A stretch of 64,000 bases of DNA, taken from contig NZ_CP113975.1 in assembly GCF_026870155.1 (NCBI RefSeq), forward strand, positions 248,001 through 312,000, in the 5' to 3' direction. Below, in pieces: positions 35,058 to 44,982 of this stretch. This stretch comes from Flavobacterium marginilacus (lineage in GTDB: Bacteria; Bacteroidota; Bacteroidia; Flavobacteriales; Flavobacteriaceae). The stretch's first letter is position 1; each line of letters starts with the position of its first letter. Made by a program: the position numbers and the translations under genes. Below the pieces are notes generated by a model. That model made no database searches. It had not been told where the DNA came from and saw nothing but the letters and a program-made list of their open reading frames with translations.

Positions 35058-35799
35058 AATATTCCACTTTTCCGATCTGTCTCATAATCCGGACAATTTT
35101 TGTCTTTCGATTGTTGATGTACGATGAGGAACTGGTTGCTTTGTATTTCCTTGGATTGGGCAGAATAGCTGCGATTCCGGCGGCCTGCTGCATCGTTAAA
35201 CTGGATGCGTCTCTGCGATACCAATGCTCGGTTGCGGCATAAGCGCCGTATACGCCATCGCCCATTTCGATGCTATTGAGGTATACTTCCATGATGCGTT
35301 TTTTGCCCCAAATGAGTTCTATCAAAACGGTAAAATAAGCTTCCAGACCTTTACGAAGGTAGCTTCGTCCCTGCCAAAGGAAAACATTTTTGGCAGTCTG
35401 CTGCGATATAGTGCTTCCGCCTCTTACCTTTCGGCCTCGTTCATTGCTTTTATAGGCTTTTTGCATAGCTATAAAATCAAAACCGTTATGTGTTAGGAAA
35501 GTACCGTCTTCGCTTGCAATCACTGCTTTTTGCAGGTTCATCGAAATTTTATCAATGGGTTCCCAATCGTGGCTGAAATGATTTTCTTTATCAGCCGAAT
35601 TGTTTTCGAAGTAACGGATAACCATTAAAGGAGTGAATGGAACGGGCACGAATTTAAAAAGTACAACAGATGCTATTGATAGTCCAAAAAACCATAACAA
35701 TACTTTGAGTAAAAACCATTTTACTTTAGTCATAAAGCCTCCCTGTTTTTTTTTAGCGGGCTTCTTTGTTGTTTTTTTGGGTGTTATTTTGGTTGCCAT
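35056..35799 (-). CDS. mtgA: Monofunctional biosynthetic peptidoglycan transglycosylase
   Basis: The 247-residue protein has a basic N-terminus, one transmembrane helix (about 27-48) and a glycosyltransferase family 51 domain. The catalytic Glu is in A-S-E-D-G-T-F, then [16 protein letters not shown] and [13 protein letters not shown] are typical GT51 motifs. It polymerises lipid II into glycan strands. No transpeptidase domain is present. An FAD oxidoreductase gene lies 3 bases upstream on the same strand. Confidence 0.95.
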   Translation of the reverse strand: MATKITPKKTTKKPAKKKQGGFMTKVKWFLLKVLLWFFGLSIASVVLFKFVPVPFTPLMVIRYFENNSADKENHFSHDWEPIDKISMNLQKAVIASEDGTFLTHNGFDFIAMQKAYKSNERGRKVRGGSTISQQTAKNVFLWQGRSYLRKGLEAYFTVLIELIWGKKRIMEVYLNSIEMGDGVYGAYAATEHWYRRDASSLTMQQAAGIAAILPNPRKYKATSSSSYINNRKTKIVRIMRQIGKVEY

Positions 35800-35802
35800 T
35801 TT

Positions 35803-36915
35803 TTATGCTAAATCTGCTAATTCTGTTCCTATTAAACTGCCTATTGCTACTCCCATGCCACCAAGACGAACGCCACAGTACACATTTTCAGAGAGTTGTT
35901 CTATAATTGGTTTTTTACTGTTGCCAATGCCCATAATACCGCTCCAGCGGTGTTCAATCTGAACTTCTTGGTTAGGCAAAATTACTTTTTTTAATAAGTC
36001 TTCCAATTTTTTTTGCACAATTTCTGTTTGGCCGAATTCGGTCGTGTTTTCGGTTTCAAAATCCAGATTTCTGCCTCCGCCAAGCAATATTCTATCACCA
36101 ATATTTCTAAAATAATAATAGCCTCTGTCCAAATGAAAAGTTCCCTTTATATCAAGATTTGGAATTGGTTCTGTGATTAGAACCTGTGCTCTTGCGGGTT
36201 TTACACTGCCTTTGGTGAGTTCGTTGGCGAAACCATTGGTTGCAAACAATAATTTTTTGGCAGTGAAGCTAAAATCTCCCAAGGCAACTTCAACACTGTT
36301 TTCGTTATCAATATAAGAAGTCAGTGTTTGCTGGTTCAGAATCAAAATGTCTTGTGCAATAGCTTTTTTTAATAAAGCCTGCATCATATTTCCAGTGTCG
36401 ATTTGAGCTTCAAAGGGATTGAAAATCAAATAGTCATGGATGTTTCCAAAACCAAAGCGGTCTACTTCTTTGGCAAAAACATCCGCTTTAAAAAAAGGTT
36501 TTAAAATATCGTTTATGAAAGATAATTTATTCGAGCATTCTGAAAAACTGCTTTCATCATCTTTTAAAAACAATTCATAACCTCCATAAGGCTTGAAGTC
36601 AATCACGTTGTCACCAAGATTTTTTCTTAATAACTGCAGTCCGTTCCATCTTTTTTGAATGAGCTCAATTACTTCTTCTTCGGTATGTGATTTTAAATCT
36701 TCTATGATTTCTGAAATACTTCCAAAACAGGCGAATCCTGCATTTTTAGTACTGGCACCTTGCGGAAGCATTCCTTTTTCGAGTATTAATATTTTACTGG
36801 CTGGATACTTTTCGCGCAGGCGTAATGCGGTATGAAGCCCTACAATACCGCTTCCCGCAATGGCAAAATCTACGTTAGTAAACCAATTCTTTATTTCCCA
36901 ATAGCTTAACTGCAT
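35803..36915 (-). CDS. FAD-dependent oxidoreductase (DAO family)
   Basis: The 370-residue protein starts with a Rossmann FAD motif, A-I-A-G-S-G-I-V-G-L-H-T-A, followed by the second FAD motif around G-A-S-T-K-N-A-G-F-A. The C-terminal G-V-R-L-G-G-M-G-V-A-I-G is the usual flavin contact of D-amino-acid-oxidase-like enzymes such as glycine oxidase. The substrate is not identifiable. It is probably cotranscribed with mtgA (3-base gap). No signal peptide is present, so it is likely cytoplasmic. Confidence 0.85.
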   Translation of the reverse strand: MQLSYWEIKNWFTNVDFAIAGSGIVGLHTALRLREKYPASKILILEKGMLPQGASTKNAGFACFGSISEIIEDLKSHTEEEVIELIQKRWNGLQLLRKNLGDNVIDFKPYGGYELFLKDDESSFSECSNKLSFINDILKPFFKADVFAKEVDRFGFGNIHDYLIFNPFEAQIDTGNMMQALLKKAIAQDILILNQQTLTSYIDNENSVEVALGDFSFTAKKLLFATNGFANELTKGSVKPARAQVLITEPIPNLDIKGTFHLDRGYYYFRNIGDRILLGGGRNLDFETENTTEFGQTEIVQKKLEDLLKKVILPNQEVQIEHRWSGIMGIGNSKKPIIEQLSENVYCGVRLGGMGVAIGSLIGTELADLA

Positions 36916-37124
36916 TTGACTTTTTTTATAAAATTAAATATTTTTTTAGTTTTAAACACCTTCTATCTAATATCACCCGAAGATACAAGTTTTTTGAAAT
37001 ACGTAATTATTTCAAATGTGATATAATTTGGCATTATAATTGTGACGTAAATAAAGGCTTTATTAATAAGATTTTTTCATTTGATGAAATCTGAACCTGA
37101 AAATTTAAATTAAAATACTTTGTT

Positions 37125-37538
37125 ATGTTTGAAAATATTGATGAGCTCATAGAAGTTAATATGAAGCTGCTGTATGCATCGAAATCCCAATATATGATGC
37201 GTATTAATTTCAAGGATGAATATGGTTTTAATCTGAAAAATTCCAAAGCCTTTGCAGATATTTTAGTTAAAAAAGGACTTGTTTTGCTGGAAAGCAGTCA
37301 AGGTTTTAGATGTGATCTGACAGATTTAGGAAAACAGATTTATGAGAACGGCGGATGGATAAAGTATATGCAGACTGTTGAAACATTTTCAAAAATTAAT
37401 TCTGCATCTGCATTTGATTCTCAAGCAAAAAAAATGGAGAAATCACTCTTAAAAAAAATAATGATTGCAAGTATAATTATATTAGTATTGTGCTTTTTTT
37501 TCACCCTGATTACTGCTGAAATACTACATAAACAGTAA
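37125..37538 (+). CDS. Hypothetical protein with a C-terminal membrane helix
   Basis: The 137-residue protein has a helical N-terminal domain of about 85 residues that could be a winged helix (K-A-F-A-D-I-L-V-K-K-G-L-V-L-L, then C-D-L-T-D-L-G-K-Q-I-Y). A linker follows, and one transmembrane helix at about 111-132 (I-M-I-A-S-I-I-I-L-V-L-C-F-F-F). It is a single gene. The orientation suggests a cytoplasmic domain tethered to the membrane. No family is recognised. Confidence 0.65.
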   Translation: MFENIDELIEVNMKLLYASKSQYMMRINFKDEYGFNLKNSKAFADILVKKGLVLLESSQGFRCDLTDLGKQIYENGGWIKYMQTVETFSKINSASAFDSQAKKMEKSLLKKIMIASIIILVLCFFFTLITAEILHKQ

Positions 37539-37604
37539 ATTTTTATCTCCATTTTTCGGCCAGAAAATGTTTCAATTCTTTTAAGTTTTTTTTAAGTGCA
37601 GTCA

Positions 37605-37638
37605 TTTGTTCTTATTGAAGATTATATTGCTATATTTG
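37605..37638 (+). promoter_or_regulatory. Putative promoter of the S9 peptidase gene
   Basis: TTTG at 37605-37608, a 22-base spacer and TATATTTG at 37631-37638 fit the -33/-7 pattern. The ATG at 37666 lies 27 bases further. Confidence 0.55.
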
Positions 37639-37665
37639 AAAACTGAACATATATTTTCAATAATT

Positions 37666-39567
37666 ATGAAAAAAACACTCTTTTTAATGATAACTATGAT
37701 GGGTTTAACCGCGAGTGCTCAAAATGTAATGACTCCAGAATTACTTTGGAAATTAGGACGAATTTCTCCATTAGGAATTTCAAAAGACGGCAGGAATGCT
37801 GTCTATAAAGTATCAACTCCTTCTGTCGATGAAAACAAATCCAGTTCGAAGTATTATACCGTAGCTATTAATGGCGGAGCTGCTGTAGAAATTAAGGATA
37901 CAAAAGAGATTTTGGCTGATAAAAATATCTCTCCTGACGGAAAATTTATTGTTTACAATGAGGAAGTAAAAATCGATAAAGTATTAGGGAAAGATTTTTA
38001 CCCAGATTTAGACAAATCCAATGTTCAAATCTATAACGGTTTAGATTACCGCCACTGGGATACTTGGAACGAGGGGAAATTTAATCACGTTTTTTACAAA
38101 GAAAATAAAGAAGGTGCTGTAGGAATTGATATTCTAAAGGGAGAAAATTTCGACAGTCCGCAAAAACCTTTTGGCGGTGATGAAGATTATATCTGGTCGC
38201 CGGACAGTAAAAGCATTGTATATGTGTGCAAGAAAAAAGCAGGAACTCAATATGCGATTTCTACAGATACTAATATATACGAGTACAATCTGGAATCTGG
38301 AAAAACGATCAACAGATCTGAGGGGAATTTGGGTTATGATACAGCGCCACAGTTTTCTCCTTCTGGAGATTTGACTTGGCTGCAGATGAAACGTGACGGA
38401 TATGAATCGGACAAAAACGATTTGATTGTTAGTTTCAAAGGCATGAAAATGAATCTGACTGCAAATTGGGACGGAACAGTAGACAGTTTTATGTGGAGTC
38501 AGGATGGCAGAAAAATTTACTTTATTGCGCCAATAGACGGCACAAAACAATTATTTGAAGTGAATTTCCCTGGAATGACCAGAATAGCAGTTCAAGTTCA
38601 CCAAATTACAAATGGTGATTTTGATGTAAGTGATTTGGTAGGCTTTTCAGGAGATAATATCATTGTTTCAAGAACTGACATGAATCACGCAACAGAATTA
38701 TTCTCCTATAATTTAAAGAAAAATACTTGGAAACAGCTCACGAATGTTAATACTGCGACTTATTCATCATTAGTATTAAGCAAAACTGAAAGACGTTATG
38801 TAACAACTACTGATGGCAAAAAAATGCTGGTATGGGTAATTCTTCCTCCTAATTTTGATGCTTCCAAAAAATACCCGACACTGTTATTCTGCCAAGGAGG
38901 ACCGCAGTCTCCATTGACACAATCGTATTCTTTCCGTTGGAATTTTCAATTAATGGCAGCGAACGGATATGTGGTTGTAGCACCAAACCGCCGCGGTATG
39001 CAGGGACACGGGGTGGAATGGAACGAACAGATCAGTAAAGATTGGGGAGGACAGGTAATGGACGATTACCTGTCGGCTATTGACGATGTTTCCAAAGAGA
39101 GTTATGTAGATAAAACCCGTTTGGGCTGTGTTGGCGCTAGTTACGGAGGGTATTCTGTATTTTATTTAGCAGGAATCCATAATAACAGATTTAAAACTTT
39201 TATTGCTCATGACGGAGTTTTCAATACTCAGAGTATGTTTGGAACTACCGAGGAAGTTTTCTTCAACAATTGGGATTTTGGCGGTGCATACTGGGAGAAA
39301 GACAATGCTGTGGCACAAAAAGCATACACAAAGTTCAATCCTATTAATTATGTCCAAAACTGGAACACACCTATTTTAATAATTCAGGGAGGAATTGATT
39401 TTAGAGTACCAATTGGTCAGGGGCAGGAAGCATTTCAGGCGGCTCAATTAAGAGGAATCAAAAGCAGATTCCTTTATTTTCCAGAAGAAAATCACTGGGT
39501 GCTGCATCCTCAGAACGCTCAGATCTGGCAGAAAGAATTTTACAAATGGCTTAATGAAACCTTGTAA
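37666..39567 (+). CDS. S9-family prolyl oligopeptidase-like serine peptidase, secreted
   Basis: The ATG at 37666 gives a signal peptide ending near T-A-S-A-Q; the frame from 37606 would overlap the promoter. The 633-residue protein has an N-terminal beta-propeller (W-S-P-D-S-K-S-I-V-Y, D-G-R-K-I-Y-F) and a C-terminal alpha/beta hydrolase. Ser492 is in G-A-S-Y-G-G, Asp in Q-G-G-I-D-F-R-V-P and His in E-E-N-H-W-V-L. It resembles dipeptidyl or acylaminoacyl peptidases that trim oligopeptides in the periplasm. Confidence 0.92.
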   Translation: MKKTLFLMITMMGLTASAQNVMTPELLWKLGRISPLGISKDGRNAVYKVSTPSVDENKSSSKYYTVAINGGAAVEIKDTKEILADKNISPDGKFIVYNEEVKIDKVLGKDFYPDLDKSNVQIYNGLDYRHWDTWNEGKFNHVFYKENKEGAVGIDILKGENFDSPQKPFGGDEDYIWSPDSKSIVYVCKKKAGTQYAISTDTNIYEYNLESGKTINRSEGNLGYDTAPQFSPSGDLTWLQMKRDGYESDKNDLIVSFKGMKMNLTANWDGTVDSFMWSQDGRKIYFIAPIDGTKQLFEVNFPGMTRIAVQVHQITNGDFDVSDLVGFSGDNIIVSRTDMNHATELFSYNLKKNTWKQLTNVNTATYSSLVLSKTERRYVTTTDGKKMLVWVILPPNFDASKKYPTLLFCQGGPQSPLTQSYSFRWNFQLMAANGYVVVAPNRRGMQGHGVEWNEQISKDWGGQVMDDYLSAIDDVSKESYVDKTRLGCVGASYGGYSVFYLAGIHNNRFKTFIAHDGVFNTQSMFGTTEEVFFNNWDFGGAYWEKDNAVAQKAYTKFNPINYVQNWNTPILIIQGGIDFRVPIGQGQEAFQAAQLRGIKSRFLYFPEENHWVLHPQNAQIWQKEFYKWLNETL

Positions 39568-39643
39568 ATCTCAAATGAATCAATATTTTTGTAACAATAT
39601 TTCGTCTTTTGTTACATATTAAAAAATCTTAACCTATTTGAAA

Positions 39644-40840
39644 ATGTATAAATTATCAATCAAACCGTTTTTTATTGCGACAGCTTTAGTTGTTGGAATG
39701 CACACTATGACTGCTCAAGACGGGTTGGTCAACTCATTGAAAGTAAATGCCAGCGCAAAAAGTGCTGAGAGTTTCCAGTTTACCGATGTAATTAATTTAG
39801 GGAATACTTCTATCAAAAATCAAGGTTCATCAGGAACCTGCTGGAGTTATTCAACTAATTCCTTTTTAGAATCAGAAATGATCAGAATTGGAAAACAGCC
39901 AGTAGAATTGTCTCAGGTTTTTTCTGCTAGAAACGCTTATGTCGAAAAAGGAAAAAACTATGTGCGTATGCATGGTGCAGTAACCTTGGGCGACGGAGGA
40001 GAATTACATGACGTCATCAATATGTACAGAAAGTACGGAGCAGTTCCTCAATCAATTTACACCGGTTTAAACTATGGAACTTCCAAAAATAAATTTGCCG
40101 AAATGGCTTCATTGACTGAAGCAGTATTGACTGCAGTAGTTAAAAATCCAAACGGAGAACTTACTCCAAACTGGGAAAAAGCGTATGCTGCTGTAATAGA
40201 TTCTTATTTGGGACAGGTTCCAGAAAACTTCACATACAAAGGTAAAAGCTACACACCTCAAAGCTTTGCCAAAGAAGTGGTAGGAATAAATCCGGATGAA
40301 TATGTTGAATTTGCTTCTTATGCGAATCAGCCTTATTATTCCAAAACGATGATGATGGTTCCCGATAACTGGTCATTTGATTTGGTGTATAACATCAAAA
40401 TGAATGACATGACGGCCATCATTGACAACGCTTTAAAAAACGGTTATACAGTAGCCTGGGCCTCAGATGTGAGTGAGAAAAGTTTTAGCTGGAAGAATGG
40501 GGTGGCTTACGTTCCTGCCAAAAAGTTTGACGAAATGACTGCCGAGGAAAAAGAGAACATGTTCAACGGTCCAAAACCAGAATTGGAAATCACTGAAGAA
40601 ATTCGTCAGAAAGCATTCGACAATTACCAAACAACCGATGATCACGCCATGCATATCGTAGGTATTGCCAAAGATCAAATGGGCAAAGAATATTATATCG
40701 TAAAAAATTCTTGGGGAACTACAAATGATTACAAAGGATATTTATACGTGAGCAAGAATTTTGTAAAATACAAAACCACTTCCTTGATGGTAAATAAAGG
40801 AGGGGTTCCATCAGATATCGTTAAGAAAATTGGTGCTTAA
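39644..40840 (+). CDS. C1-family (bleomycin hydrolase-like) cysteine peptidase, secreted
   Basis: I start at the ATG at 39644, which begins a signal peptide ending T-M-T-A-Q; a TTG two codons upstream is less likely. The 398-residue protein has the papain-type nucleophile Cys66 in Q-G-S-S-G-T-C-W-S-Y-S. The catalytic His is in D-D-H-A-M-H-I-V-G and the Asn in V-K-N-S-W-G-T. The long insert between Cys and His is typical of aminopeptidase C/bleomycin hydrolase. It follows the S9 peptidase by 76 bases; both could feed on peptides. Confidence 0.92.
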   Translation: MYKLSIKPFFIATALVVGMHTMTAQDGLVNSLKVNASAKSAESFQFTDVINLGNTSIKNQGSSGTCWSYSTNSFLESEMIRIGKQPVELSQVFSARNAYVEKGKNYVRMHGAVTLGDGGELHDVINMYRKYGAVPQSIYTGLNYGTSKNKFAEMASLTEAVLTAVVKNPNGELTPNWEKAYAAVIDSYLGQVPENFTYKGKSYTPQSFAKEVVGINPDEYVEFASYANQPYYSKTMMMVPDNWSFDLVYNIKMNDMTAIIDNALKNGYTVAWASDVSEKSFSWKNGVAYVPAKKFDEMTAEEKENMFNGPKPELEITEEIRQKAFDNYQTTDDHAMHIVGIAKDQMGKEYYIVKNSWGTTNDYKGYLYVSKNFVKYKTTSLMVNKGGVPSDIVKKIGA

Positions 40841-40861
40841 AACTAATTTAAACACTACTTC

Positions 40862-40898
40862 AAAAGCCGTTTCATAAATCTGAAACGGCTTTTTTTTT
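40862..40898 (+). terminator. Terminator after the C1 peptidase gene
   Basis: The 12-bp stem AAAGCCGTTTCA pairs with TGAAACGGCTTT and is followed by a T-run. Confidence 0.9.
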
Positions 40899-40920
40899 GA
40901 AATGTAAATTGACCTACTAT

Positions 40921-40957
40921 TGGCTTCCTCTCCTTTGGAAAGGGCTTGGGGTGAGGT
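40921..40957 (+). repeat. Short repeat-like element, CTCTCCTTTGGAAAGGGCTTGGGG type
   Basis: The bases CTCTCCTTTGG-AAAGGGCTTGGGGTGAGG resemble a short palindromic motif seen between genes in many bacterial genomes. Only one copy is visible here. Confidence 0.35.
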
Positions 40958-41071
40958 AAAAAACTATTTCATATTTCTGGTTTTATTTATAATTGGAATG
41001 GGACATCAGTGTAAAAGATAATTCTTCTAAATACTAAGGACTAAAGCTTCCAAAACAGCGTTATATAGTTT

Positions 41072-43513
41072 ATGGAAAACAAAAAAAGTTATACGCCCGT
41101 TAAAGTCCTTTTAGGTTATCTTGCACTGATAGCATTAGTCCTTACTGTAGGCTGGGTTTTATATTCTGAAAATGTGGTTTACAGCAGACTCGAAGATAAA
41201 ATTGCTTTCGAAAAAACGAAGATTTTAAAAGTCAGCAAGCTTTTCTCGAATATTTACAAGACTGAAAGTTTAGGACGCAAAACAATCCAGACAAATTCCG
41301 AAAAAGATTTTAAAAGCTATCTTGTCGAAACCGATTCCTTAAAATCGAGAATAGATACGCTAAAACAAATTGTTACAACACAATATCAAAAGACTTTATT
41401 GGATAGTGTAACTTATTTATTGTCCGAGAAAACTAAAAATATCCGTCAATTAAAAGCTATAAAAAATAAGGCCGATGATGAAGTTTCAGTAGATAATGCC
41501 ATTAATGAAATCACCAGAATGGAGTCCAAACTCCGTAAACTGGTTTTAAAGGATTTTGCCAAAAATCCAGAACAATTAGGAAGTTATCAGCGGAACGTAC
41601 TCCGAAAATATGTCGATTATCTTAATCAGAACATTCCAGACGACAGCACAAATACACTCAGCAAAAAAGCTTCGGATTCTATTCTTGCCAATTCGAAAAA
41701 GCTCTTAACATCAGTAAAAGTAAAAGCGGAAAAGAAAAAGGTTTCGCTAAATTTTCAGGAAAACAAACTGCTCAAAAATGAAATCGCTATCTCCGAACAG
41801 CTTCGGAAAGTGCTTCGGATTATTGAACGTGAAATCATTATCAGCTCTATAAAAAACAATACACTTAAAGAAAAATCATTAAAAAAAGTCAACGAAGTCG
41901 TAATGACATCGGCAATAATAGGTTTAGTATTGACATTGATTTTCTCGATTTTAATTGTGAGTGATTATTCTAAGTCACAATTGTATAAAAAACAGCTGGA
42001 AATCGCCAATTTCAAAACCAAAAATCTGCTAAAAAGCCGCGAACAGTTAATCTCAACTGTTAGCCATGATTTGAAAACGCCTTTGAGTACCATTGTTGGC
42101 TACACTGAACTTTTAGGCAATTCTGATGTCAATACAAAACAGTCGTATTTTGTCAAAAACATTAAGGATTCTTCCACATACATTACGCAGTTAGTTCAGG
42201 ATTTATTGGACTTTTCCCAAATAGAAGCAGGAAAAATCACAATTGAAAAAGTTCCTTTTTTATTGCCCGAAGTTATCGAAGAGGCAGCCAGAAGCATTCA
42301 GGCAGTTTATAAACAAAAAAATATTGATCTAGTCATCGATATTGATGAAAATCTGCAAGCTAGAATTGTAGGCGATCCGTTTCGCCTCAAACAGATTCTG
42401 AGCAACATTATAGGGAATGCCTATAAGTTTACAGATGAGGGATATATTAAAATCAACGCTAGGAAAAATGCAGACGATAGTTTTTATAGCATTTCTATTG
42501 CAGATTCTGGAATTGGAATCGAGAAAGAAAACCAGAAATTTGTCTTTGAAGAATTTACTCAGGCCAACGAAAACATCGAAAAAAAATACGGAGGAACAGG
42601 CTTAGGGCTGTCCATCTGTCAAAAAATCGTCACTATTTTAGAAGGAAATTTAAAACTGGAAAGTGAGTTTGGCAAAGGAAGTACTTTTATAATTAATCTT
42701 CCTTTGCAATTTGACAATAGTGTAAACACTTTTCCTCAAGCAGAAAAACCAATTTTTGCCGATACAAAAAAATATACTTTTATAGTTATTGATGATGACA
42801 TCAATCTGCTGCATTTAACCAGCAGTGTCTTAAAACAGGAAGGTCACACGGTTTTATCATTTGACAGTGCTGTCAAAGCTTTGGAAATAATCGAAAATAC
42901 TGATTTTGATTTTATAATTACCGATATTCAGATGCCTGTAATGGATGGATTTTCATTTGTTGAAAAATTAAAAAACTCTAATTATTCCACATACAATAAC
43001 CAGCCGATAATTGCACTTACAGGCCGTGCCGATTTGGAATATTCTGATTGTATCGATGCTGGATTTACAACCGTAATCAAAAAGCCGTATTCGCCAAAAG
43101 TACTGCTGGAAATCATGCAGCATATTTTACAAAACAAAGATTTTACAGATATTAGAATCAATACTGCTGAGGAAATTTCAATTCCGAAACTATATTCTTT
43201 AAAAACCTTAAAACAATTTTTAGGAAACGATACTATAGCTTTAAATGTATTTTTAAAACAATTTATTGAAAGCAGTAAAAACAACATTGCTTATCTGGAA
43301 AATGCGGTTCATGAAAAAAACACTTTAGAAATCAATGCAATTGCACACAGAATAGCACCAATGTTCCGGCAGATTGAAGCAGATGAAATAAGCAGAATTT
43401 TGGAGTTATTAGAGAAAAGTGAGTTAGCCGTCTTGGATTTAGGAAGTCTGCTGAACTCTCTAAAAATAAAAAGCGGCTTGCTTTTTTCAGCTTTAAATAA
43501 GGAAATGGGCTAA
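41072..43513 (+). CDS. Hybrid sensor histidine kinase with receiver and Hpt domains
   Basis: The 813-residue protein has TM1 at about 12-30, a helical periplasmic domain of about 240 residues, TM2 near 277-297, a HisKA domain with His332 in S-H-D-L-K-T-P, an ATPase domain (A-D-S-G-I-G-I, G-G-T-G-L-G-L), a receiver with Asp618 in I-T-D-I-Q-M-P, and a C-terminal Hpt-like domain with His759 in A-H-R-I-A-P. This gives a complete His-Asp-His relay in one chain. Its 3' end overlaps the convergent sigma-54 regulator gene by 4 bases; that regulator is the likely final acceptor. Confidence 0.93.
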   Translation: MENKKSYTPVKVLLGYLALIALVLTVGWVLYSENVVYSRLEDKIAFEKTKILKVSKLFSNIYKTESLGRKTIQTNSEKDFKSYLVETDSLKSRIDTLKQIVTTQYQKTLLDSVTYLLSEKTKNIRQLKAIKNKADDEVSVDNAINEITRMESKLRKLVLKDFAKNPEQLGSYQRNVLRKYVDYLNQNIPDDSTNTLSKKASDSILANSKKLLTSVKVKAEKKKVSLNFQENKLLKNEIAISEQLRKVLRIIEREIIISSIKNNTLKEKSLKKVNEVVMTSAIIGLVLTLIFSILIVSDYSKSQLYKKQLEIANFKTKNLLKSREQLISTVSHDLKTPLSTIVGYTELLGNSDVNTKQSYFVKNIKDSSTYITQLVQDLLDFSQIEAGKITIEKVPFLLPEVIEEAARSIQAVYKQKNIDLVIDIDENLQARIVGDPFRLKQILSNIIGNAYKFTDEGYIKINARKNADDSFYSISIADSGIGIEKENQKFVFEEFTQANENIEKKYGGTGLGLSICQKIVTILEGNLKLESEFGKGSTFIINLPLQFDNSVNTFPQAEKPIFADTKKYTFIVIDDDINLLHLTSSVLKQEGHTVLSFDSAVKALEIIENTDFDFIITDIQMPVMDGFSFVEKLKNSNYSTYNNQPIIALTGRADLEYSDCIDAGFTTVIKKPYSPKVLLEIMQHILQNKDFTDIRINTAEEISIPKLYSLKTLKQFLGNDTIALNVFLKQFIESSKNNIAYLENAVHEKNTLEINAIAHRIAPMFRQIEADEISRILELLEKSELAVLDLGSLLNSLKIKSGLLFSALNKEMG

Positions 43514-44850
43514 GTGATATTGTATTGCTTTAATTTATTGTAAAGCGTTTTTCGGGTTATTTTTAGCAATTTTGCTGCTTCCGATTTGTTATTCTGAGTT
43601 TTTGACAAGGCATTAATAATGGTTTCTTTTTCATTTTCGGATAAAGAAAAAGCATCGCTTGAACTCTGCTGTTTTTGTATTTGAAAAAATTCTGAAGGCA
43701 AAACATCGCTTTCAATATAATTGCCACGGGTTAAAAGAGTGGCGCGTTTTACACAATTCTGCAGTTCACGCAGATTGCCCGGCCAGCTGTATTTTTGAAA
43801 AATAGCAACAACTTCCGGCGAAAAGCCTATTATTTCTTTATTGAGCTGCTGATTAGCTTTCTCCAGAAAATAATCGGCAAAAACCATTAGATCCTCGTCC
43901 CTGTCTGTTAACGAAGGGGACAGAATGGAAAACTCATTTATTCTATGATATAAATCTTCTCTGAAATCACCATTTTTGACTGCTTCCCGCAAATCTTCAT
44001 TCGTCGCGGTAACAATTCGGATATCAACATTAATTTCTTTGTTGCTGCCAACTGGCTTAATTTTCCGCTCTTGCAAAGCTCTCAGCAATTGGATCTGGTT
44101 TTCATAAGAAAGATTTCCAATTTCGTCCAAAAAAAGAGTTCCTCCATTTGCTGCTTCAAAATATCCTATTTTATCGCTGATGGCTCCAGTAAAAGATCCT
44201 TTAAGATGGCCGAAAAATTCACTCGCAGCCAATTCTTTTGGTATTGCACCACAATCTACAGCAATAAAATTATTGTTCTTTCTGCTGCTCTGCTGATGGA
44301 TGCTTTTTGCTATAATTTCTTTTCCTGTGCCGCTTTCGCCAATAATTAAAACAGACATATCAGTTGGACTCACCAGCTGTATATGATCTAATAATTTTTT
44401 TGAAGCAACTGAAATACCTTTTACAAATTCATTTTCAGAAGCTGTTTGTCTTTTAATCGCTTTCTTTTCTTTGACTGGAATTTCTTCTTGTGAAGACGGC
44501 ATTGCATTTGTAATGACTAATAAAACCTCGTCTGGATTAAAAGGCTTCGAAATATAATCAGCAGCGCCGTTTTTGATGGCTTTTACGGCAGTATTTACAT
44601 CCGAATATCCAGTCATGAGGATAACTGGTATTTCTGGATTTGAATTTTTGAATTCTGTCATTAACCCAATTCCGTCTGAATCTGGTAAACGGATGTCCAT
44701 CAAAATCAGATTAAAGGATTCATTTTTGATGGCTGTTTTAGCTTCGGATGCAGAAAAAGCAATGGTCACATCGTATCCTTTCTTTATTAGAAATTTTTCT
44801 AATAATCTGCAGAATGAAATATCATCTTCTATTAGTAATATCTTTGACAT
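43510..44850 (-). CDS. Sigma-54-dependent response regulator (NtrC family)
   Basis: The 446-residue protein has a receiver with Asp52 in L-M-D-I-R-L-P-D, then an AAA+ domain: Walker A G-E-S-G-T-G-K-E at 171-178, the sigma-54 contact loop G-S-F-T-G-A at 218-223 (Ser for the usual Ala) and Walker B L-F-L-D-E. A Fis-type helix-turn-helix closes it (K-S-E-A-A-K-L-L-K-I-T-R-K-T-L-Y-N-K-L). It activates promoters read by RpoN. The convergent hybrid kinase next door is the probable partner, and three PepSY-like genes lie just upstream on the same strand. Confidence 0.95.
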   Translation of the reverse strand: MSKILLIEDDISFCRLLEKFLIKKGYDVTIAFSASEAKTAIKNESFNLILMDIRLPDSDGIGLMTEFKNSNPEIPVILMTGYSDVNTAVKAIKNGAADYISKPFNPDEVLLVITNAMPSSQEEIPVKEKKAIKRQTASENEFVKGISVASKKLLDHIQLVSPTDMSVLIIGESGTGKEIIAKSIHQQSSRKNNNFIAVDCGAIPKELAASEFFGHLKGSFTGAISDKIGYFEAANGGTLFLDEIGNLSYENQIQLLRALQERKIKPVGSNKEINVDIRIVTATNEDLREAVKNGDFREDLYHRINEFSILSPSLTDRDEDLMVFADYFLEKANQQLNKEIIGFSPEVVAIFQKYSWPGNLRELQNCVKRATLLTRGNYIESDVLPSEFFQIQKQQSSSDAFSLSENEKETIINALSKTQNNKSEAAKLLKITRKTLYNKLKQYNIT

Positions 44851-44982
44851 GTATTTTTTAGCCCTTTTCTGCTAAAATAGCACTAATAAACTTGGATTGT
44901 CATAAAATTATGCAAAAAAAGAGATTGCCGTAACAATCTCTTTTTCGTCAAAAACATAAATCCAATTCCCCCAAATATGGTT

